Made by a program: the position numbers and the translations under genes. A stretch of DNA of 8,273 nt, from the NCBI GenBank assembly GCA_013139935.1, contig WSZX01000398.1, positions 1 through 8,273 on the forward strand. The letters run 5' to 3'. Below, piece by piece: positions 1 through 5,868 of the stretch. This DNA comes from Ardenticatenales bacterium (lineage in GTDB: Bacteria; Chloroflexota; Anaerolineae; Promineifilales; UBA4811). A model generated the notes under the pieces. It was not told the DNA's origin. It ran no database searches and saw only the letters and a program-made list of their open reading frames with translations. The first letter of the stretch is position 1; each line of letters opens with the position of its first letter.

Positions 1-2
1 CA

Positions 3-311
3 AGCCGCCAGGTAGAGCGACTCGCTCACTACCTGACCGGGCCATGTGGCAAAGAGACGGACGATTGTTTTGTTCGCATACCGCTTTCCGACGGCTCCTC
101 GGTGAGCGTGACGTTCGAGCGGCTCAACGAGGACGTCAACAACGGGAAGCCTATCCCCATCGGGGAGATCGCGTTCCGGCTGACCGAGATCGCGCACGAA
201 CTCTATCAATGGAACAGGATCGCGGTTGGTGGACGCGTTCAGATATCTGGAGCGGAGCTGACGCTCACCCCCGTGACTCTCAAGGTGGTTGATGACCGCA
301 GACGTTGGTAA
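3..311 (+). CDS. Unrecognised protein, C-terminal part (5' end outside window)
   Basis: The frame is open from base 3 to a TAA at 309-311, giving about 102 residues with no need for an internal start, so the gene most likely begins upstream. An ATG at 102 could give a 69-residue protein, but the upstream codons continue the same frame and read as plausible protein. I do not recognise the family. The visible part suggests a beta-rich segment (FVRIPLSDGSSVSVTFERL), then a helix around GEIAFRLTEIAHELYQW, then a beta-hairpin (GGRVQISGAELTLTPVTLKVV) and a basic end (DDRRRW). No membrane segment, signal peptide or cysteine motif is seen. Codons in the second half favour G or C at the third position, as in the neighbouring genes. 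It is not the C-terminus of MurB, MurC or MurG, which often precede ddl. The 101-base gap to ddl leaves it open whether it shares the ddl transcript. Confidence 0.55.
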   Translation, partial: SRQVERLAHYLTGPCGKETDDCFVRIPLSDGSSVSVTFERLNEDVNNGKPIPIGEIAFRLTEIAHELYQWNRIAVGGRVQISGAELTLTPVTLKVVDDRRRW

Positions 312-356
312 GAGCTGCAGATGCACCGTCATATGTGACCCCCACCTGGGCGTTGC

Positions 357-387
357 TGGGCGCCGCTATACTCTCGCGCGGCGCCCA
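357..387. repeat. Perfect 10-bp inverted repeat upstream of ddl
   Basis: TGGGCGCCGC (357-366) is matched exactly by its reverse complement GCGGCGCCCA (378-387), with an 11-base loop. The stem is strong, but no T-run follows on either strand, so it is not a standard intrinsic terminator. The loop contains TATACT (367-372), which resembles a -10 box, but no good -35 hexamer lies 16-18 bases upstream. It could be a factor-dependent terminator, a transcript-processing stem or an operator. The repeat is seen directly; its function is unknown. The rest of the 312-412 gap shows nothing else I can support. Confidence 0.5.
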
Positions 388-412
388 CAATCGCCTTACC
401 TGATGGTGTCAC

Positions 413-1621
413 GTGGAAGCAAAGGCCGCGAACATGAGTGAACTCACCTCGGCACCGTTCAACTCGGTGGGGCGACTCCCCAAGGAGGCGGGCGGGGAGG
501 GGCAACAAAAGATCCGCATCGGCTTGATATTCGGCGGTCGTTCCAGTGAGCACGAGGTCTCGTTGATGTCGGCACAATCAATCATGGGTGCCATTGACCG
601 GCATAGATACGAGGTGGTTCCGATTGGGATCACCAAAGAGGGGCGGTGGATAGTTGGTGGAGTGCAGGCGTTGGAGAGTGGCAAGGGGCCGTCTAAACCG
701 GTGGCCTTGCTGGGTAATATGGTGACCGGCCATCATACGTTGATGGAGATACGAGAAGAGGGAAACCGGCGCCTCACCCTGTCGGACGTGGCAGAGTTGG
801 ATGTGATCCTCCCGATCTTGCACGGCCCGTACGGCGAAGATGGCACAATGCAGGGTTTGCTGGAAATGGCCGGAATAGCGTATACGGGCGCCGGGGTAGT
901 GGGGTCGGCGGTGGCCATGGACAAGGTCATATTCAAGAAGGTGATGCAGGCTGAAGGGCTGCCTGTTTTGCCCTATCATTTGGTGCTGCGTTCAGAGTGG
1001 GTGCGAGACGCGCCCGCCGTGCTGGAGCGGCTAGAGGCAGCGCTCGACTATCCGATTTACACCAAACCGGCGAATCTGGGCTCTAGTGTAGGTATCTCCA
1101 AGTGCTGGAACCGGTCCGAACTGGAGGCCGGACTGGCGACTGCGGCTCGTTTTGACCGTCGTATGGTTGCAGAGCAGGGTATCGAAGCGAGGGAAATCGA
1201 GTGCAGCGTGTTGGGCAATGATGACCCCATCGCTTCTGTCGCCGGCGAAATCGTCCCGAGCCGCGGTTTTTACAGCTATCAAGCCAAGTACCTGGACAAG
1301 GGGGATGATGCTTCTGCTTTGCTTATTCCGGCTCCGATTTCCGACGGACTGATGGCTCGGGTCCGAGCGTGGGCAGTGCAGGCATGCAAAGCGATCGACT
1401 GCGCTGGCATGGCACGCGTGGATTTCCTCCTGGAAAAAGAGACCGACATCCTCTACATCAACGAGATCAATACCATCCCTGGCTTTACCTCCATTAGCAT
1501 GTACCCCAAACTATGGGAGGCAAGTGGGATACCGTATCCGGAACTGATTGACCGTCTGGTTGAGTTGGCCCTGGAGCGCCGCGCTGACAGGGACGAAACT
1601 GAGATATCCCATGATGGATGA
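413..1621 (+). CDS. ddl: D-alanine--D-alanine ligase
   Basis: This cytoplasmic ATP-grasp enzyme joins two D-alanines, using ATP, to make the dipeptide added to UDP-MurNAc-tripeptide in peptidoglycan synthesis. The N-terminal domain starts near residue 34 with IGLIFGGRSSEHEVS; E46 matches the substrate-orienting Glu15 of E. coli DdlB. HGPYGEDGTMQG lies at 137-148 and the ATP-binding stretch YTKPANLGSSVGISK at 216-230. The omega loop FYSYQAKY (286-293) carries K292/Y293, equivalent to Lys215/Tyr216 of DdlB, which points to D-Ala-D-Ala rather than D-Ala-D-Lac activity. R335, E351 and N353 (NEINTIPGFTS) fit the Mg/phosphate site. A TGA at 401-403 blocks any earlier start. GTG at 413 is the first start, but its ribosome site is poor; ATG at 434 (residue 8) is an alternative. 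Either way about 25-33 residues precede the usual family N-terminus. The stop lies 9 bases before ftsQ. The function is firm, the exact start is not. Confidence 0.93.
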   Translation: MEAKAANMSELTSAPFNSVGRLPKEAGGEGQQKIRIGLIFGGRSSEHEVSLMSAQSIMGAIDRHRYEVVPIGITKEGRWIVGGVQALESGKGPSKPVALLGNMVTGHHTLMEIREEGNRRLTLSDVAELDVILPILHGPYGEDGTMQGLLEMAGIAYTGAGVVGSAVAMDKVIFKKVMQAEGLPVLPYHLVLRSEWVRDAPAVLERLEAALDYPIYTKPANLGSSVGISKCWNRSELEAGLATAARFDRRMVAEQGIEAREIECSVLGNDDPIASVAGEIVPSRGFYSYQAKYLDKGDDASALLIPAPISDGLMARVRAWAVQACKAIDCAGMARVDFLLEKETDILYINEINTIPGFTSISMYPKLWEASGIPYPELIDRLVELALERRADRDETEISHDG

Positions 1622-1630
1622 GGAAAGAGG

Positions 1631-2509
1631 ATGAAGCGTCGCACATCCAAACGTCGCCCGTCCCAAGCGCGGCGACGACGGAAGTTCAGGGTGACCGTTC
1701 CGGTGATCTGGGAATGGGCGCCTCAGGTTGCGGCGCGGGCCAAGGTGGAACGGCGGTCACGCCAGCACGTCATCTCGTGGCGCACACGGTTCAGGTCGGC
1801 CTGGGCCAAACTCTGGCACAGCCCGCGCTGGATAAGCCTCCTGGTTCTGCTTGGCGTTGGGACACTGCTCTACTTGGCGGGTGTGGATATGGCCTACTCT
1901 GTCACCGACGTGAGGGTGGATGGCGCCTCCACGATTGCCCACCAGACGGTGGTGGAGGCCAGCGGACTGAAGGGAATGCACATGTTCTGGCTCAGCCCGG
2001 CGAGAGCAGCCGAGCAAGTAGCCAGTGTGCCTAACGTGCTGACAGCAACTGTCGAGATCGCGTTGCCCAACCAGGCGTACATCACGATCGCCGAGCGCAC
2101 CCCGGTGATGGCCTGGGACCAGGCGGGCGAACGGTTCTGGGTGGACGCTGACGGCCGGCTGATGCAGATGCGTCAGGAATCAGCCGACCGGCTCGTGATT
2201 CTGTCCCAGGAGCCGGACAAACTGCAGATCGGGGACCGGATTTCCCCGGAAGTGCTGGCTAGCGCGCTATTGCTCCGCCGGGAACGGCCGAACATCGAAT
2301 CGCTCTATTATGACCTAGACAATGGGCTCAGTTATCAGGATGGCCGGCACTGGCGTTCCTATTTCGGCGTCGGCCGGGACGTGGCCCAGAAACTTGCTGT
2401 CTACGAGGCCCTGGTGGCTGATCTCCAATCACGAGGTCTGCAGCCAAGGTACATCAGTGTGATCAACAGGGATAAACCCTACTATAGCCTGGCAGAACCG
2501 GCCGAGTGA
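1631..2509 (+). CDS. ftsQ: Cell division protein FtsQ/DivIB
   Basis: FtsQ is a single-pass membrane protein of the divisome that connects the cytoplasmic FtsZ/FtsA ring with septal wall synthesis through FtsB/FtsL. The 292-residue product has a long, very basic cytoplasmic tail (residues 1-66, many R/K, starting MKRRTSKRRPSQARRRRK). One membrane segment follows at about 67-84 (WISLLVLLGVGTLLYLAGV). An extracytoplasmic POTRA-type domain lies at about 88-156 (VTDVRVDGASTIAHQTVV ... VEIALPNQAYITIAERTP), then an FtsQ beta domain ending in YISVINRDKPYYSL. The length is normal for the family and the basic tail resembles FtsQ from high-GC Gram-positive and Chloroflexota-like bacteria. The ATG at 1631 directly follows a strong ribosome site (GGAAAGAGG, 1622-1630) and lies 9 bases after the ddl stop, so co-transcription is likely. 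Sequence conservation is low in this family; the call rests on topology, the POTRA pattern and position between ddl and ftsA. Confidence 0.9.
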   Translation: MKRRTSKRRPSQARRRRKFRVTVPVIWEWAPQVAARAKVERRSRQHVISWRTRFRSAWAKLWHSPRWISLLVLLGVGTLLYLAGVDMAYSVTDVRVDGASTIAHQTVVEASGLKGMHMFWLSPARAAEQVASVPNVLTATVEIALPNQAYITIAERTPVMAWDQAGERFWVDADGRLMQMRQESADRLVILSQEPDKLQIGDRISPEVLASALLLRRERPNIESLYYDLDNGLSYQDGRHWRSYFGVGRDVAQKLAVYEALVADLQSRGLQPRYISVINRDKPYYSLAEPAE

Positions 2510-2539
2510 GGAATGAGGGTGCTGAATAAAGGGCTGCGG

Positions 2540-2585
2540 CGACGGGAGAGATGGCCGGAACGCAGGATAGTTCTCTCGGCGGTCG
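2540..2585 (+). other. Possible hairpin in the ftsQ-ftsA gap
   Basis: GAGAGA (2546-2551) pairs with TCTCTC (2572-2577). Outside a small internal loop, CGAC (2540-2543) pairs with GTCG (2582-2585). The apical loop of 20 bases is large, so stability is doubtful. It lies just before the ftsA ribosome site (GGAG, 2590-2593) without covering it. It could tune translation or mark a processing site within the operon. The complementarity is seen; any role is speculation. Confidence 0.25.
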
Positions 2586-2600
2586 GATCGGAGAGCAGTA

Positions 2601-3824
2601 ATGCAAACGATTGTCGGAATTGATCTCGGGACAACCAAAGTTTGTACCTTGGTGGGAGAGACGGACGACCGGGGTGAACTGCAGGTCGTGGGTGTCGGGG
2701 TGGTTCCATCCAAAGGGATGCGGAAAGGGATCATCGTCAACGTGCAGCAGGCGGCCGATGCGATTGCCGAATCGGTGGAAAAGGCAGAGCGAACTTCCGG
2801 CTACAAGATCACCCGGGCCAACGTGAGCTTGGCTGGTGAGCACATCTCCTCAACCAACAGCGTGGGTGTTGTGGCCGTCGGCGGAGATGAGGCGATCACG
2901 TCTGAGGATGTGGATCGGGCCCTGGATAGCGCCCGCGCCGTCTCTATCCCGCACGGCCGCGAGATCATTCACATTATCCCGCGAGGTTTCACGGTCGACG
3001 GACAGGATGGCGTGCGCAGCCCACTGGGTATGCATGCGTTCCGGCTGGAGGTGGAGGCACATATTGTCACTGCTTCGCTCACAGCTCTGCTCAACCTGAG
3101 CAAATGCGTGGAGGCTGTTGGTGTTCAGGCGGACGAGTTGGTTCTGAACTCGATCGCCTCGGGCGAGGCGGTTCTGACCGATACCGAGAAGGAGATGGGG
3201 GTCATCCTGGCCGACATTGGCGGTGGAACAACTGACCTGGCGCTCTATATCGAGGGGATGATCTGGCATACCAAAGTGCTGCCGGTGGGGGGGAACCACG
3301 TCACCAATGACGTAGCTATCGGCCTGCGATTGCCCTTCAACGTGGCGGAAAAGGTCAAGATAGAGCGGGGACACGCTCTGGCCAGAGATGTGGAGGCGAG
3401 CACCGCTTTCAACCTGCAACCGTTTGGTGATCAGGGCACGGTGAGTATTGTCCGCCAGGACCTTGCCCAGGTGATAGAGGCCCGGATGGACGAACTCCTT
3501 AATCTCATCCTACAAGAGGCCAGGCGTTCAGGATACGACGGGCTGCTCGCAGCCGGGCTGGTGATCTGCGGCGGGGCAGCACAGTTGCCGGGGTTGAGTG
3601 CGTTGGCCCAGGACGTGATGGACATGCCCGTGCGTGTGGCGCGGCCGCAGAACCTGCACGGCCTGGTGGATGCGCTGCACAGCCCGGCTTTTGCCACCAG
3701 CGTGGGGTTGCTGCGCTGGGGGATGCAGGAACATGCCTCACTCATACCCCGTCGTGGGGGAGGCGAGTGGGGAAGGAGAATCAAGAGTTTTATTCGTGCT
3801 TTATTCCCGGACAGTACCGAATGA
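2601..3824 (+). CDS. ftsA: Cell division protein FtsA
   Basis: FtsA is an actin-like ATPase that anchors FtsZ filaments to the inner face of the membrane and recruits later divisome proteins. The 407-residue product shows the whole actin-fold signature: phosphate-1 loop GIDLGTTKV (6-14), phosphate-2 loop ADIGGGTTDLALY (204-216) and adenosine motif GLVICGGAAQLPG (319-331). The family-specific 1C domain lies at about 84-165, including HGREIIHIIPRGF. The C-terminal GRRIKSFIRALFPDSTE (391-407) is a short basic/hydrophobic amphipathic helix, the expected membrane-targeting sequence, after a glycine/arginine-rich hinge. ATG 2601 is supported by GGAG at 2590-2593; an in-frame TAG near 2568 limits earlier starts. 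The stop is 16 bases before ftsZ, the classic ftsA-ftsZ pairing. The gap of 91 bases to ftsQ is longer than the other gaps in the operon. No truncation or missing motif is seen. Confidence 0.97.
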   Translation: MQTIVGIDLGTTKVCTLVGETDDRGELQVVGVGVVPSKGMRKGIIVNVQQAADAIAESVEKAERTSGYKITRANVSLAGEHISSTNSVGVVAVGGDEAITSEDVDRALDSARAVSIPHGREIIHIIPRGFTVDGQDGVRSPLGMHAFRLEVEAHIVTASLTALLNLSKCVEAVGVQADELVLNSIASGEAVLTDTEKEMGVILADIGGGTTDLALYIEGMIWHTKVLPVGGNHVTNDVAIGLRLPFNVAEKVKIERGHALARDVEASTAFNLQPFGDQGTVSIVRQDLAQVIEARMDELLNLILQEARRSGYDGLLAAGLVICGGAAQLPGLSALAQDVMDMPVRVARPQNLHGLVDALHSPAFATSVGLLRWGMQEHASLIPRRGGGEWGRRIKSFIRALFPDSTE

Positions 3825-3840
3825 GGGAAAGGGGTCTGTG

Positions 3841-5052
3841 ATGACAATCGAGAGACAAAAACCTGATCGTATCGGAAGCGCGGCAAACAGGGCACTGGAC
3901 CCAGACGGACCGGCCCGCATTCGGGTCGTCGGAGTTGGCGGCGCCGGCAGCAATGCCGTGAATCGAATGATCGAAGAGCAGATGCTGGGCGTAGATTTTG
4001 TCGCCATCAACACGGACGCTCAGGCGTTGATGTATTCCCAGGCGCCGCGCAGGGTCCGGATCGGCGACAAGCTCACTCGTGGCCTCGGCGCCGGAGGCCG
4101 ACCGGAGATCGGGGCAAGCGCGGCTCAAGAGTCAGCCGATGAGCTCTACGATGTGCTGGAAGGCTCTGATATGGTCTTTGTCACTGCTGGCATGGGAGGC
4201 GGTACCGGCACCGGGGCGGCCCCAACCATTGCCGGGATAGCACGGGAGGTTGGCTCCCTGACCATCGGAGTCGTGACTCGCCCGTTTGGCTTTGAGGGTT
4301 CGCGGCGTGCGCAGGTCGCTGAGGAAGGGATTGACAAACTCAAGGAACAGGTGGATACGTTGATTGTCATTCCCAACGATCGTCTGCTCGAGATGGCAGA
4401 CAAGCGTACCTCGCTGCACGAGTCCTTCAAGATGGCAGATGAGGTGCTGCGGCAGGGCATTCAGGGGATTTCCGAACTCATCACCGTTCCCGGGTTGATC
4501 AACCTTGACTTTGCTGATGTCAAGGCAATCATGTCCGAGGGCGGGGCAGCACTAATGGCGGTCGGGTGCGGTGAAGGAGACGACCGGGCAATCATCGCTG
4601 CCGAGCAGGCAATCAACAATCGGTTGCTGGACGTCTCGATCGATGGTGCGCGCGGCATTCTCTTCAACATCACCGGCGGATCGGACATGAGCCTCCACGA
4701 AGTGAGCCGGGCGGCTGCTGTGATCAGGGAGACCTGTCATCCCGATGTCAATATGATCTTTGGCGCCGTTATCGATGAACAGATGGTGGGCAAGGTTCGC
4801 ATCACCGTGATAGCCACCGGATTCGAAAGGACGGTGGCGCGCCGTCAACTAGTTCGTTCTGGGTCGCGCCGCCTTGCAGCGGTGGTAGGCACACCGGACA
4901 CGAACCCTTCGGTTCACCGGCGCCCGGCAGAGAGCGAACCCCTGCTTGAGCCAAGTGCAGCGGATGCATCTCTGAAGACCATGGCAACTGGGTCGTTGAA
5001 TGACATCGATCGAGACGATTTGGACCTGCCTGCCTTTCTACGGCGCCGATAG
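3841..5052 (+). CDS. ftsZ: Cell division protein FtsZ
   Basis: FtsZ is the tubulin-like GTPase that polymerises into the cytoplasmic division ring. The 403-residue product has a short N-terminal tail, a GTP-binding start VVGVGGAGSNAVNRM (29-43), the tubulin signature GGGTGTG (119-125) and PNDRLLE (178-184). The T7 synergy loop NLDFADVKAIM (221-231) supplies the aspartates that complete the GTPase site of the next subunit. The globular core ends near 335. A linker of only about 55 residues leads to the conserved C-terminal peptide DDLDLPAFLRRR (392-403), the docking site for FtsA. ATG 3841 is chosen because AGGGAAAGGGG precedes it, it follows the ftsA stop by 16 bases, and the protein begins like other FtsZ. 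The frame stays open back to 3634, but that upstream part overlaps ftsA and does not resemble FtsZ. A terminator-like hairpin follows about 70 bases after the stop. Confidence 0.98.
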   Translation: MTIERQKPDRIGSAANRALDPDGPARIRVVGVGGAGSNAVNRMIEEQMLGVDFVAINTDAQALMYSQAPRRVRIGDKLTRGLGAGGRPEIGASAAQESADELYDVLEGSDMVFVTAGMGGGTGTGAAPTIAGIAREVGSLTIGVVTRPFGFEGSRRAQVAEEGIDKLKEQVDTLIVIPNDRLLEMADKRTSLHESFKMADEVLRQGIQGISELITVPGLINLDFADVKAIMSEGGAALMAVGCGEGDDRAIIAAEQAINNRLLDVSIDGARGILFNITGGSDMSLHEVSRAAAVIRETCHPDVNMIFGAVIDEQMVGKVRITVIATGFERTVARRQLVRSGSRRLAAVVGTPDTNPSVHRRPAESEPLLEPSAADASLKTMATGSLNDIDRDDLDLPAFLRRR

Positions 5053-5122
5053 TTTTGGTCTCGGCTGGCGAGTTGAAGCCATGAGGCGTATTGGCTTGCC
5101 AGGTGATACGTTCCCCTTCCTG

Positions 5123-5168
5123 CTCCCCTGGCCTATAGCGCGTAGGCCGGGGGAGAACCTCGTTTTTT
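5123..5168 (+). terminator. Probable intrinsic terminator after ftsZ
   Basis: CTCCCCTGGCCT (5123-5134) pairs with AGGCCGGGGGAG (5144-5155) over 12 base pairs with a single T-G wobble and a 9-base loop. Six T's follow at 5163-5168. Seven bases (AACCTCG) separate the stem from the T-run, longer than in an ideal terminator, so read-through is possible. Its position between the ftsZ stop and the nrdR promoter suggests it closes the dcw transcript. Confidence 0.7.
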
Positions 5169-5183
5169 AAGGTTAAGGGATTC

Positions 5184-5228
5184 GCTATAGTCTTGTCGGA
5201 CGGAAATCACTATGCTATACTACTTGTC
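5184..5228. repeat. Two-copy direct repeat over the nrdR promoter
   Basis: The hexamers GCTATA and CTTGTC occur twice in the same order: 5184-5189 plus 5192-5197 (2-base spacer), and 5214-5219 plus 5223-5228 (3-base spacer). The copies start 30 bases apart, close to three helical turns. Copy 1 contains the -35 box and copy 2 contains the -10 box of the predicted promoter. NrdR sites usually come as two boxes about 31-32 bases apart with consensus near ACACWATATATWGTGT; here only the left half (CTATA) resembles that, so identity as NrdR boxes is tentative. A simple duplication of promoter-like sequence is the alternative. Confidence 0.5.
5193..5221 (+). promoter_or_regulatory. Sigma-70-type promoter for nrdR-nrdJ
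   Basis: TTGTCG (5193-5198, 4 of 6 to the -35 consensus) is followed after exactly 17 bases by TATACT (5216-5221, 5 of 6 to the -10 consensus). TGC sits directly before the -10, giving an extended -10 element. Transcription would start near 5228. It lies after the ftsZ terminator and points at nrdR. This is pattern matching, not measured, but spacing and elements together are good. Confidence 0.65.
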
Positions 5229-5391
5229 CTTCTGGCACCTGCATTTAGGGGTTGTTGGCCGACCGAGCGCCACATGTGGCGTCAGCCGATCGTTTGTTGC
5301 ATGCGATGTTCGTCCGCGTTGCCGGAGCGCAGTCCGGTGGCGGGCAGGCGCCTCCAGAGGCCAGTGAGTAGGCGAATTCGGAGATAGCATC
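5229..5391 (+). other. Predicted nrdR 5' leader (about 164 nt)
   Basis: No protein-coding frame here looks real. The leader holds a perfect 14-base palindrome (5268-5281), a small hairpin CCGGA/TCCGG (5322-5326 with 5333-5337, 6-base loop), and a near-direct repeat GCCGACCG (5258-5265) and GCCGATCG (5285-5292) flanking the palindrome. It ends in the nrdR ribosome site GGAG (5380-5383). Because the operon encodes a B12-dependent enzyme I looked for an adenosylcobalamin riboswitch, but do not see its conserved GCCACTG box and matching elements. The leader is unusually long for such a compact cluster; its role is open. Confidence 0.4.
5268..5281. promoter_or_regulatory. Perfect 14-bp palindrome, possible operator
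   Basis: CGCCACATGTGGCG is identical to its own reverse complement and has no spacer, which suits a dimeric DNA-binding protein better than an RNA hairpin. It lies about 40 bases downstream of the predicted transcription start and 110 bases before nrdR, where a bound protein could block elongation. It does not match the AT-rich NrdR box. Which regulator would bind is unknown. Confidence 0.4.
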
Positions 5392-5835
5392 GTGCTCTGT
5401 CCGTACTGCAGTGAAAAGAAAACGAGGGTGATAGACACGACCCGCCATTCCCGCGGGATTCGGCGTCGACGGGAGTGTGTTGGATGTCGGCAGCGCTTCA
5501 GCACCTATGAGCGGGCCATCCTAAAGTCACCCTTGCTGATCAAGCAAGATAGCAGCCGGGAGCCGTTTGACAGGGACAAGCTGATGCAGGGCATTCGGAT
5601 AGCGTGTGCCAAACGCCCGGTGGCGGCGGCCGACATGCAGCGCCTCGTTGGTGAGATAGAAACCCGGTTGCAGCAGATGGGAAGACTAGAGGTCTCCAGC
5701 CGTGTCGTGGGTGATATGGTCATTCACGGCTTGAAGGAACTGGACCAGATCGCTTACATTCGCTATGCGATCGTCTATCTTGGGCTGGACGATCTGTCCA
5801 GCCTGCGGGCGGAGATTGATGGATTGCTGGAGTAG
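5392..5835 (+). CDS. nrdR: Transcriptional repressor NrdR
   Basis: NrdR represses ribonucleotide reductase operons by binding paired NrdR boxes; its ATP-cone senses ATP/dATP and so links reductase expression to the dNTP pool. The 147-residue product is of normal length. A zinc ribbon is formed by C3-P-Y-C6 and C29-V-G-C32, joined by a DNA-contacting basic stretch (RGIRRRRE, 21-28), followed by RFSTYER. The ATP-cone covers about residues 46-136 (KSPLLIKQDSSREPFDRDKL ... DQIAYIRYAIVYLGL). The GTG at 5392 is chosen because the family starts directly before the CPYC motif and GGAG lies 8 bases upstream. The gene follows a promoter and long leader after ftsZ, and the nrdJ start is 33 bases past its stop, so it is likely the first gene of a self-controlled nrdR-nrdJ operon. 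Confidence 0.96.
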   Translation: MLCPYCSEKKTRVIDTTRHSRGIRRRRECVGCRQRFSTYERAILKSPLLIKQDSSREPFDRDKLMQGIRIACAKRPVAAADMQRLVGEIETRLQQMGRLEVSSRVVGDMVIHGLKELDQIAYIRYAIVYLGLDDLSSLRAEIDGLLE

Positions 5836-5868
5836 CTGTTATCCATTCCTGAGCGCGGAGAGAATCTG

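Noticed and set aside
1618..2034. 138-codon plus-strand frame over ftsQ
   Set aside because: Out-of-frame shadow; ftsQ in the other frame has the membrane segment, POTRA pattern and ribosome site.
2850..3419. 189-codon minus-strand frame inside ftsA
   Set aside because: Antisense shadow of a gene with complete actin-fold motifs.
3634..3840. Upstream extension of the ftsZ frame by 69 codons
   Set aside because: It overlaps the ftsA 3' end, does not look like FtsZ, and ATG 3841 has a good ribosome site and the family-typical start.
5193..5387. 64-codon plus-strand frame between ftsZ and nrdR
   Set aside because: It starts inside the predicted promoter, has no ribosome site, and its composition does not look like protein.
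5229..5391. Adenosylcobalamin riboswitch before the B12-dependent reductase
   Set aside because: The conserved GCCACTG box and partner elements are absent; GCCAGTG near 5360 is not in the right context.
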